DNA from: Beijerinckiaceae bacterium
GTDB lineage: Bacteria; Pseudomonadota; Alphaproteobacteria; Rhizobiales; Beijerinckiaceae
Reading direction: 5' to 3'
NCBI GenBank assembly: GCA_027311205.1
Contig: DAICZI010000016.1
Coordinates: 1-12,017, forward strand
Length of the DNA stretch: 12,017 nt
The notes below the pieces were generated by a model. The model searched no databases. It saw nothing but the letters and a program-made list of their open reading frames with translations, and had not been told where the DNA came from. How positions within the stretch are numbered: position 1 is the stretch's first letter; each line of letters starts with the position of its first letter. The translations under genes were made by a program, and so were the position numbers. Below, one piece after another: positions 1-5,910 of this stretch.

Positions 1-192
1 TGACAGTCCCACACCAGCGAAGCCACCAAAGCGCGGCGCGCACCCGGCCGCTTCATGCCCAAAAGCGCTTGACCAATCAAAATCTTGAAGCTGGCCAGGT
101 CGCTCGTCTCCCAGCTCCGAACGACCGCGTGCAGGAATATGACGCCGGGACGTCCAGGGCAGCGACCATGCGAGACGAAAGACGTGCTGCGC
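1..192. other. Left edge downstream of leuC, no confident gene
   Basis: This stretch follows the leuC stop codon on the minus strand and carries no gene I can defend. Two minus-strand frames stay open to the window edge. One has an ATG at 56 (reading leftwards) that begins MKRPGARRALVASLVWDC and is cut off by the edge. The frame is open further upstream with fairly normal codons, but no ribosome binding site is visible before the ATG. It could be the start of a small protein between leuC and leuD, or just an open frame in GC-rich DNA. No hairpin with a T-run is visible after leuC, so transcription may continue past the window. Confidence 0.3.
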
Positions 193-1605
193 TTATTTCC
201 AGGAGCGGATGTCGACAAACCGCCCGGCGATTGCCGCTGCTGCGGCCATGGTCGGCGACACCAGATGGGTGCGGCCCTTGTAGCCCTGGCGGCCCTCAAA
301 ATTGCGGTTGGAGGTCGAGGCACAGCGCTCGCCCGGTGCGAGCTTGTCGGGGTTCATGGCCAGACACATCGAGCAGCCGGCCTCGCGCCATTCAAATCCC
401 GCGGCGAGGAACACTTTATCAAGACCCTCGGCCTCGGCCTGCGCTTTGACGAGCCCGGAACCGGGCACCACCATGGCATTGACGCGTGTGGCGACCTTGT
501 GGCCCGCCACAACTTTGGCGGCGGCGCGCAAATCTTCAATGCGACCGTTGGTGCATGAGCCGATGAACACGCGATCGATCTCGATATCAGCGATTTTTTC
601 GCCGCCCTTGAGGCCCATGTAGCTGAGCGCGCGCTCAAGGCTGGCGCGTTTGGTTTCCGGCATATCGGCGCTGATCGAGGGGACTGAACCTTCAATCGAC
701 GCGACATCCTGCGGGCTGGTGCCCCAGGTGACAATCGGCGGCAGGTTGCTGGCGTCGAGCACGATATGAGCGTCAAAATGCGCCCCCTCGTCGCTGTGAA
801 GCGTTGACCAATAGGCTTTGGCAGCCTCGAAATCAGCACCCTTGGGGGCTTTCGGGCGGCCCATGAGATAAGCGAAGGTCTTTTCGTCCGGCGCGATCAG
901 GCCAGCGCGTGCACCGCCTTCAATCGACATGTTGCAGACCGTCATCCGGCCTTCCATTGACAGCGCCCTTATCGCTTCGCCGGCATATTCGATCACATGG
1001 CCGGTGCCGCCCGCAGTGCCGATCTGGCCGATAATGGCGAGGATGATGTCTTTGGCGGGGACGTGCTCAGGCAAGGTTCCCTTGACCTCAACCAGCATGT
1101 TTTTGGCTTTTTGCTGGATCAGTGTCTGGGTGGCCAGCACATGCTCGACTTCCGAGGTGCCGATGCCATGCGCCAGCGCTCCGAAGGCCCCATGCGTCGA
1201 GGTGTGGCTGTCGCCGCACACGATGGGCGTGCCTGGCAAGGTAAAGCCCTGCTCCGGCCCGATGATGTGGACAACGCCTTGGCGTCTGTCGAGCGCGTCA
1301 TAATATTCGATGCCGAAATCGGCCGCATTTTTGGCAAGCTGCTCGATCTGGATGCGGCTTTCCTCGTCGTCAATGCCCTTGGATCGGTCCGTGGTCGGCA
1401 CATTGTGATCGACTACGGCCAGCGTCTTTTGCGGCGCACGCACCTTGCGCCCCGCCATGCGCAGACACTCGAAGGCCTGCGGGCTGGTGACCTCATGCAC
1501 CAAATGCCGGTCAATATAGAGCAGGCTGCTGCCATCCGCGCTGGTTTCGATGACATGGTCATCCCAGATTTTGTCATAAAGCGTGCGCGGTGCTGTGCTG
1601 CTCAT
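193..1605 (-). CDS. leuC: 3-isopropylmalate dehydratase large subunit LeuC
   Basis: This is the large subunit of isopropylmalate isomerase. It converts 2-isopropylmalate to 3-isopropylmalate in cytoplasmic leucine synthesis, using a 4Fe-4S cluster, and needs the small subunit LeuD, which is not in the window. From the ATG at 1605 the protein is 470 residues, matching the usual family length of about 466-470. The cluster ligands are visible: Cys351 in GSCTNGR, and Cys411 and Cys414 in [10 protein letters not shown]. Other family signatures are [24 protein letters not shown] and [10 protein letters not shown]. The frame stays open to an ATG at 1644, but those 13 extra residues ([13 protein letters not shown]) are not family-like and would run into the terminator hairpin at 1647-1666, so 1605 is preferred. 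The ribosome binding site before 1605 is weak (GTCAGGA). The gene lies 72 bp downstream of rplS, with the hairpin between them. Confidence 0.97.
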   Translation of the reverse strand: MSSTAPRTLYDKIWDDHVIETSADGSSLLYIDRHLVHEVTSPQAFECLRMAGRKVRAPQKTLAVVDHNVPTTDRSKGIDDEESRIQIEQLAKNAADFGIEYYDALDRRQGVVHIIGPEQGFTLPGTPIVCGDSHTSTHGAFGALAHGIGTSEVEHVLATQTLIQQKAKNMLVEVKGTLPEHVPAKDIILAIIGQIGTAGGTGHVIEYAGEAIRALSMEGRMTVCNMSIEGGARAGLIAPDEKTFAYLMGRPKAPKGADFEAAKAYWSTLHSDEGAHFDAHIVLDASNLPPIVTWGTSPQDVASIEGSVPSISADMPETKRASLERALSYMGLKGGEKIADIEIDRVFIGSCTNGRIEDLRAAAKVVAGHKVATRVNAMVVPGSGLVKAQAEAEGLDKVFLAAGFEWREAGCSMCLAMNPDKLAPGERCASTSNRNFEGRQGYKGRTHLVSPTMAAAAAIAGRFVDIRSWK

Positions 1606-1616
1606 GGTCCTGACCC

Positions 1617-1644
1617 ATATGATGCCCAAGGGGCGTGCTGCCAA
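1617..1644 (-). promoter_or_regulatory. Possible leuC promoter
   Basis: On the minus strand TTGGCA (1639-1644) matches the -35 consensus at five of six bases. Sixteen bases later TCATAT (1617-1622) is a poor -10 box. If it is used, transcription would begin about 5 nt before the leuC ATG, giving a nearly leaderless message, which would fit the weak ribosome binding site. Read-through of the rplS terminator is an equally good explanation. The match is by eye only. Confidence 0.2.
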
Positions 1645-1666
1645 AAGAGCGTTGTTGGCAACGCTC
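1643..1666 (-). terminator. Rho-independent terminator after rplS
   Basis: A perfect 8-bp inverted repeat (GAGCGTTG, loop of four, CAACGCTC, at 1647-1666) is followed directly on the minus strand by TTTT (1643-1646). It sits 11 bp past the rplS stop codon and 38 bp before the leuC start. The stem is only half GC and the T-run is short, so it may terminate incompletely and let some transcription reach leuC. The plus strand has no T-run on the other side, so it points only along rplS. Confidence 0.65.
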
Positions 1667-1677
1667 GTGGCCGCGAT

Positions 1678-2058
1678 TTACTTTTTGGCTGGCGTCTTGG
1701 TGTCCAGACGCTCGGCGATACGGGCAGATTTGCCGCGACGATCACGCAGATAATACAGCTTGGCGCGCCGCACCTTGCCGCGACGGATCACCTTGATCGA
1801 ATCGATGTTGGGCGAATGGATCGGGAACACGCGCTCGACACCTTCGCCATAGGAAATCTTGCGAACAGTGAAGCTCTCGTTCAGGCCGCCGCCGTTGCGG
1901 GCGATGCAGATGCCTTCATAGGCCTGCACGCGGGCGCGGTCGCCCTCCTTGACCTTGACGTTGACAACCAATGTGTCCCCGGCGCGGAATTCCGGCACGG
2001 CGCGAAGGGCGGTGAGTTTGGCGGCCTGTTCGGCCTCAATCGTCTGAATGATATTCAT
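1678..2058 (-). CDS. rplS: 50S ribosomal protein L19
   Basis: L19 is a protein of the large ribosomal subunit located at the interface with the small subunit. The 126-residue product is a full-length family member. It has the signatures [16 protein letters not shown] (residues 25-40), [16 protein letters not shown] (43-58), [19 protein letters not shown] (61-79) and [20 protein letters not shown] (94-113). The lysine-rich tail (TPAKK) is usual for alphaproteobacteria. The start is fixed by a strong ribosome binding site, AAGGAG, 9 nt before the ATG. It follows rpmE by 112 bp. In many Hyphomicrobiales rplS follows trmD, so the rpmE neighbour is a little unusual. A bulged hairpin at 2081-2100 lies in its leader. 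Confidence 0.98.
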   Translation of the reverse strand: MNIIQTIEAEQAAKLTALRAVPEFRAGDTLVVNVKVKEGDRARVQAYEGICIARNGGGLNESFTVRKISYGEGVERVFPIHSPNIDSIKVIRRGKVRRAKLYYLRDRRGKSARIAERLDTKTPAKK

Positions 2059-2080
2059 GGCTTCAATCTCCTTGCCGATT

Positions 2081-2100
2081 GTGCCGCTTCAAGCGGTCAC
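2081..2100 (-). promoter_or_regulatory. Hairpin in the rplS leader
   Basis: On the minus strand a 7-bp stem (GTG and CCGC pairing with GCGG and CAC, one bulged A) with loop TTGAA ends 7 nt before the rplS ribosome binding site. Ribosomal protein genes are often autoregulated through leader structures, but this hairpin does not match a leader family I recognise. A regulatory role is only a suggestion. Confidence 0.25.
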
Positions 2101-2130
2101 GGGCGTTTCGGCGCGCTGTTGTGAATGGGC

Positions 2131-2148
2131 GTGGCGAGGGGTCGCCAC
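2131..2148 (-). repeat. Perfect hairpin after rpmE
   Basis: A perfect 7-bp inverted repeat (GTGGCGA, loop of four, TCGCCAC) starts 22 nt past the rpmE stop codon. No T-run follows it on either strand, so it is not a standard intrinsic terminator. It may protect or process the end of the rpmE message, or pause RNA polymerase before rplS. Confidence 0.4.
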
Positions 2149-2170
2149 ACATTTAGTCGTTTGAATCGTG

Positions 2171-2401
2171 TTACTTCTTGGCAAAAGTCATGCCGGAGAA
2201 GCGGTTGTTGAACTTTGACAACCGGCCGCCGCGATCCAGCAAATGCTGTGAGCCGCCGGTCCAGGCCGGGTGGGTGAGGGGGTCAATGTCGAGGTTGAGC
2301 TGGTCACCCTCATTGCCATAGGTTGAGCGGGTGGTGAATTCAGTGCCATCAGTCATGACCACTTTGATCATGTGATATTTCGGATGCGTATCGGCTTTCA
2401 T
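2171..2401 (-). CDS. rpmE: 50S ribosomal protein L31
   Basis: L31 is a small protein of the large ribosomal subunit that bridges it to the small subunit. The 76-residue product begins [19 protein letters not shown] and has the family blocks [20 protein letters not shown] and RLSKFNNRF. It contains no cysteine, so it is the zinc-free form usual in alphaproteobacteria rather than the CxxC-bearing form. The open frame extends upstream to 2605, but that part is not L31-like, and homologues begin at MKAD, so the ATG at 2401 is chosen. The ribosome binding site before it is weak. It appears to be the first gene of the minus-strand unit, with rplS following after 112 bp. Confidence 0.96.
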   Translation of the reverse strand: MKADTHPKYHMIKVVMTDGTEFTTRSTYGNEGDQLNLDIDPLTHPAWTGGSQHLLDRGGRLSKFNNRFSGMTFAKK

Positions 2402-2494
2402 CGGATTATCCCGGGATGCATGTGAGGCAGACAGTAGGAACGCGCGCGCCAAAACGCCCGCGAAACGTGAGCTCCGCCTGCCTGATGGCAAGGC

Positions 2495-2521
2495 CTTAGA
2501 GCAAACCCAACGCTCTGACAA
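2495..2521 (-). promoter_or_regulatory. Candidate rpmE promoter
   Basis: On the minus strand TTGTCA (2516-2521) matches the -35 consensus at five of six bases. TCTAAG (2495-2500) follows after 15 bp and matches the -10 box at four of six. The spacer is short. It would give an untranslated leader of about 85-90 nt before rpmE. The assignment is by eye. Confidence 0.3.
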
Positions 2522-2642
2522 GGGCAGCGACGCGAAACCCATGCCGCAAACGGCGAAAGAGTTCCCGTTTCCTCTTGGCACGGCCTTGGGGAGACCGCTC
2601 CTCACAGGGGCCTGAGATCATGCCCTTCAAAGGCGCTGCCAC

Positions 2643-2676
2643 TTGCGCAAATTTCGCGCGACAGGACCTTGCGCAA
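2643..2676. promoter_or_regulatory. Twin TTGCGCAA palindromes, candidate MarR operators
   Basis: The perfect 8-bp palindrome TTGCGCAA occurs at 2643-2650 and again at 2669-2676, with centres 26 bp apart. The first extends to a 12-bp near-palindrome with one mismatched pair (2641-2652). The second overlaps the proposed -35 box of marR. MarR-family dimers bind short inverted repeats and usually repress their own operon, so these are good autorepression sites. Binding has not been shown. Confidence 0.5.
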
Positions 2677-2696
2677 CCGCACCGATATTTTATAAG
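2669..2696 (+). promoter_or_regulatory. Candidate promoter of marR-emrAB
   Basis: TTGCGC (2669-2674) as -35 and TATAAG (2691-2696) as -10 are separated by 16 bp. The -10 box matches the consensus at five of six bases, the -35 at three of six. Transcription would start near 2703, about 20 nt before the marR ATG. The -35 lies inside a TTGCGCAA palindrome, as expected for a repressed promoter. Confidence 0.45.
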
Positions 2697-2724
2697 CTGA
2701 CTGACAATAAGGAAACTTCGAGCG

Positions 2725-3165
2725 ATGCAACTTTCTCCCGCACGTGAGGTTGGCTTTGCGCTGAATGATGTCGCAAGGCTGATGCGCACTTATGCTGACC
2801 AGCGTGCCCGCACGCTCAACATGACGCGGGCGCAATGGGCAGTTCTGGTGCGCTTGCAGCGCTGTCAGGGCGTCAAGCAGAGCGAATTGGCCGCCTTGCT
2901 CGATCTTGCCCCGATCACGCTGACGCGGCTGATCGACAAATTGACAGCCTCCGGCCTCGTCGAGCGGCGCGATGATGTCGCCGACCGGCGCGCCCATCGG
3001 CTTTATCTCACCGACAAGGCCAAGCCCATTCTGGGCCGGCTGGATTTGCTCGGCGAGGCGCTGATGCAACGCGCCCTGACGGGCATTGATGCAACGCAGA
3101 TCACGGCGCTGATGCAGGCATTGCAGCGCATCAAGACCAATCTCAAAACCGAATTGAAAGCTTGA
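2725..3165 (+). CDS. MarR-family transcriptional regulator
   Basis: This is a 146-residue winged-helix regulator of the MarR family, of typical length. Proteins of this family bind DNA as dimers, usually repress neighbouring genes and release DNA when they bind small phenolic or drug-like ligands. The winged helix is clear: helix-turn-helix at about residues 51-75 (KQSELAALLDLAPITLTRLI), then a wing with the DxRxxR-like motif DRRAHRLYLT (87-96). N- and C-terminal helices for dimerisation flank it. No cysteine lies outside Cys47, so I see no obvious redox switch. AAGGAA, 11-12 nt before the ATG, is the ribosome binding site. The gene is 10 bp upstream of the EmrA-type gene in one operon, so it most likely controls the pump. 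The ligand is unknown. Confidence 0.93.
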   Translation: MQLSPAREVGFALNDVARLMRTYADQRARTLNMTRAQWAVLVRLQRCQGVKQSELAALLDLAPITLTRLIDKLTASGLVERRDDVADRRAHRLYLTDKAKPILGRLDLLGEALMQRALTGIDATQITALMQALQRIKTNLKTELKA

Positions 3166-3175
3166 GACGAAGATC

Positions 3176-4288
3176 ATGGGCGAAGTTTACACGCGCAGGG
3201 GCGGACGCCGCTTCATGTTGCTGGTGGTCTTGCCGCTGGTGGCCCTGGGGCTCGGCGTGATCTGGTGGCTGGCAGGTGGGCGCTATGTCACGACGAACGA
3301 TGCCTATGTCGCCGCCTACAAGGTGCTGGTCACGCCCTATGTCACGGGCCCCGTGGTGGCCATCCATGTACATGAGGGTGAAAAGGTGGCCGTCGGCGAC
3401 CCGCTGTTTGACATCGATCCCAAGCCCTATGCCGACGCGCTTGCGCTGGCCAAAGGGCGTCTCGCTGCCGCCAAAGTTGAATTTGCCAATCTTCGCCAAT
3501 CCTATGCGAGCAACAAGGATCAGATCACGATGGGTGAACAGGCTGTTGCGCTCAGGCAGGCCGATTATGACCGCGAGCGCAACCTTGTCCAGCATAAGGC
3601 CGACACGATCACCAACGAACACACCGCTGGCGCGGCGCTGATCCAGGCAAAGCAAATTCTGGCCTTCGTTCAAGAGCAGCAGCAAGGTGTCGTGGTCAAG
3701 CTTGGCGGCGGGCTGGGCGCCACAATTGCGACGTTCCCCGATTATATCCAGGCCAAATCGCAAGTTGAAGAAGCGCAGCTCAACCTCGACCACACAAAGG
3801 TCAAAGCCTCGATTGCTGGCATCGCAACGCAGGTCTCGCATATCGAGCTTGGCCGGGTGGCCCCCGCCGGGCAGCCAGTCTTTGCGCTGGTCGCCGATAC
3901 TGGCCTTTGGGTGGACGCCAATCCGAAGGAATCTGACCTGACCTACGTCAAAAGTGGCCTGCGCGCGAGCGTGAGCGTGGACACGTTTCCTGATCGCCAT
4001 TGGCGCGGCACGGTCTGCTCGATTGCGCCGGGGACAGGCGCGCAATTTGCGGTGCTGCCGCCGCAGAACGCCAGTGGCAACTGGGTCAAGGTCGTGCAAC
4101 GTATTCCGCTGCGCTTCTGTTTTGACGCGGGTGAGGACGAGACCGGCCTGCGTGCCGGGATGAGCGCCGTTGTCTCGATTGACACGGGTCGCAAGCGCAA
4201 GCTCGCGACCCTGATCCCCTCGTTGCTGAGCATGTTTCACGCCAAAGCAGCGCCCGCGCCCACCAAGGGAGCTGCCGCGCCCCCATGA
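3176..4288 (+). CDS. emrA: EmrA-type HlyD-family periplasmic adaptor
   Basis: This is the membrane fusion protein of a tripartite drug-efflux pump. It links the inner-membrane MFS transporter to an outer-membrane channel. The 370-residue protein has one N-terminal membrane helix (about residues 13-34), then the half-lipoyl segment with YVTGPVVAIHVHEGEKVAVG (55-74). An alpha-helical hairpin (about 85-205) follows, then the second lipoyl half beginning TKVKASIAGIA (207-217). The EmrA hallmark LPPQNASGNWVKVVQRIPLR lies at 294-313. The tail is proline- and alanine-rich. Length and layout are normal for EmrA. It follows marR by 10 bp and overlaps the next gene by four bases, so translation is probably coupled. 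No TolC-type partner is encoded here. The substrate is unknown; EmrA in E. coli serves hydrophobic drugs and uncouplers. Confidence 0.94.
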   Translation: MGEVYTRRGGRRFMLLVVLPLVALGLGVIWWLAGGRYVTTNDAYVAAYKVLVTPYVTGPVVAIHVHEGEKVAVGDPLFDIDPKPYADALALAKGRLAAAKVEFANLRQSYASNKDQITMGEQAVALRQADYDRERNLVQHKADTITNEHTAGAALIQAKQILAFVQEQQQGVVVKLGGGLGATIATFPDYIQAKSQVEEAQLNLDHTKVKASIAGIATQVSHIELGRVAPAGQPVFALVADTGLWVDANPKESDLTYVKSGLRASVSVDTFPDRHWRGTVCSIAPGTGAQFAVLPPQNASGNWVKVVQRIPLRFCFDAGEDETGLRAGMSAVVSIDTGRKRKLATLIPSLLSMFHAKAAPAPTKGAAAPP

Positions 4289-5850
4289 GTCCGACCCTTG
4301 CCGATACCATCTCGCCAGCGCAGCGCTGGCTCATCACGCTCTGCGTGATGATGGCGACCATCATGCAGGCGCTCGACACCACCATCGCCAATGTCGCGCT
4401 GCCCTATATGCAAGGCTCGCTCTCGACGACGCAGGATCAGGTCAACTGGGTGTTGACCTCCTATATTGTCGCCGCGGCCATCATGACCTCGCCGCTGGGG
4501 TGGATGGCTTCGCGCTTCGGGCGCAAAAAGCTGTTTATAATCTGTGTCATTGGCTTCACGGTGGCGTCGGCTTTCTGCGGTATTGCCCAGAGCATCGGCG
4601 AAATGGTGGCGTTTCGGCTGATGCAGGGTGTTTTCGGCGCGGCGCTGGTGCCGCTGAGCCAGGCGGTGATGCTCGACATTTATCAACCCGCCAAACGCGG
4701 CTCGGCCATGGCGATCTGGGGCATGGGTGTGATGCTCGGGCCGATCATGGGGCCGACATTGGGCGGATGGCTGACCGAAACCTATTCCTGGCGCTGGGTG
4801 TTTTTTGTCAATCTGCCCTTTGGCATCATCACGGCGCTGGGACTTTCGGCCTTCATGAGCGAGATGCCGATTCAGAAGAACATTCCCTTCTCCTGGTTCG
4901 GCTTCCTCACGCTGTCGCTGGGCATAGGCGCGTTGCAATTGATGCTGGATCGCGGCCAGGATCAGGGCTGGTTCAGTTCCAGCGAGATCGTGCTCGAGGC
5001 GGTGCTGTCGGTCTGCGGCTTTTACTTTTTCCTGGCTGACGCTCTCACCTCCCGGCGTCCGTTCATTCCCATGCGCATCTTCCGGGACTGGAATTTCTCG
5101 GTTGCCATGGTTTTCATGTTCCTGATCGGTATCATATTGCTGGCCACCATGGCGCTGGTGACGCCTTTCCTGCAGAATCTGCTCGGTTATCCAGTGCTTA
5201 CCAGCGGCTTCCTTCTGGGCTCGCGCGGGCTCGGCACGTTCTTCGCGATGATGGTGGTGGGGCGTCTGCTGGAAAAAATGGATGCCCGAATCCTGATCTT
5301 CATCGGTCTGGTGCTGTCGACAGCGGCGCTTTGGGTTATGGTGGGCTGGTCGCTCGATACTTCAAGCTCTGCCATCGCCATCGACAGCGTCACGCAGGGC
5401 GTTGGCCTCGGCCTGGTGTTCGTGCCGCTGAACACAATTGCTTTCGCGACTTTGCCCGGCGCGTTGCGCACCGATGGCGCAGCGCTCTGGACGCTGATCC
5501 GCAACCTTGGGTCATCCGTCGGCATTTCGCTGGTCATCGCCCATCTGACCAATGACATCACTGTCTTTCACGCGCGCCTTGCCGAAAACATCACGCCCTT
5601 CAATGATGCTCTGGCCATGCCCAATGTCAGCGGTCTGCTATCCACCACGGGTCAGGGGCTCGGACTGGTCGACGCCCTGGTCACGCAGCAGGCCGCCATC
5701 ATGGCCTATTCCAACGACTTCCTGATCATGACCATTATTTCGTTGAGCACCTTTCCGCTGCTCGCCCTCATTCGCTCGCCAAAATCCGCACGCGATGCTG
5801 CCGCAAGGCACGCGGAGGCCGATGAATTGCACGCCGCCGTGCTGGAGTGA
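4285..5850 (+). CDS. emrB: EmrB/QacA-type MFS drug exporter (DHA2)
   Basis: This is a proton-driven multidrug exporter of the inner membrane, DHA2 family with 14 helices. The 521-residue length is usual. Visible motifs are the helix-1 sequence LDTTIANVALP (30-40), the loop 2-3 motif GWMASRFGRKK (72-82), and the antiporter motif C, GVMLGPIMGPTLGGW (148-162). Many hydrophobic segments continue to about residue 495, followed by a short charged cytoplasmic tail. The ATG overlaps the emrA stop (ATGA at 4285-4288), the standard EmrAB arrangement, so the two proteins should form one pump. The gene ends 60 bp from the stop of the converging RND gene. No clear terminator lies in that gap. Substrate range cannot be read from the sequence. 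Confidence 0.95.
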   Translation: MSPTLADTISPAQRWLITLCVMMATIMQALDTTIANVALPYMQGSLSTTQDQVNWVLTSYIVAAAIMTSPLGWMASRFGRKKLFIICVIGFTVASAFCGIAQSIGEMVAFRLMQGVFGAALVPLSQAVMLDIYQPAKRGSAMAIWGMGVMLGPIMGPTLGGWLTETYSWRWVFFVNLPFGIITALGLSAFMSEMPIQKNIPFSWFGFLTLSLGIGALQLMLDRGQDQGWFSSSEIVLEAVLSVCGFYFFLADALTSRRPFIPMRIFRDWNFSVAMVFMFLIGIILLATMALVTPFLQNLLGYPVLTSGFLLGSRGLGTFFAMMVVGRLLEKMDARILIFIGLVLSTAALWVMVGWSLDTSSSAIAIDSVTQGVGLGLVFVPLNTIAFATLPGALRTDGAALWTLIRNLGSSVGISLVIAHLTNDITVFHARLAENITPFNDALAMPNVSGLLSTTGQGLGLVDALVTQQAAIMAYSNDFLIMTIISLSTFPLLALIRSPKSARDAAARHAEADELHAAVLE

Positions 5851-5910
5851 TGGCGCTGGCATCGCGCAAGCTTCCTGAAACAGCACAACGCACGACGCTG
5901 ACCCCGCACC

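Larger units (their letters stand above)
2402..2724. other. Divergent intergenic region rpmE / marR
   Basis: These 323 bp separate the divergent rpmE and marR genes. No coding frame here looks like a real protein. No tRNA-like fold was found. It holds the proposed rpmE promoter (2495-2521), the proposed marR promoter (2669-2696) and two TTGCGCAA palindromes (2643-2650 and 2669-2676). A weak hairpin (AGAGC/GCTCT at about 2498-2515) overlaps the rpmE promoter candidate. The stretch between about 2522 and 2640 is unexplained. Confidence 0.7.

Noticed and set aside
997..2124. A 375-codon open frame on the plus strand across leuC and rplS
   Set aside because: It lies antisense to two certain genes, crosses their boundary, and its translation has no recognisable domain. 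Long antisense frames are common in GC-rich genes.
2402..2605. N-terminal extension of the rpmE frame
   Set aside because: The added residues do not resemble L31. Homologues start at MKAD, and the extension covers the promoter region.
3143..4240. A 365-codon open frame on the minus strand over emrA
   Set aside because: It is antisense to a clear EmrA gene and has a shadow-like composition with no family signature.
4237..4938. A 233-codon minus-strand frame over emrA and emrB
   Set aside because: It is rich in Arg, His and Gln, as expected for the reverse of a membrane protein gene, and has no start context.
5851..5910. A bidirectional terminator between emrB and the RND gene
   Set aside because: The only inverted repeat seen (CAGC/GCTG at about 5881-5900) is four bp with a long loop and no T-run on either side.
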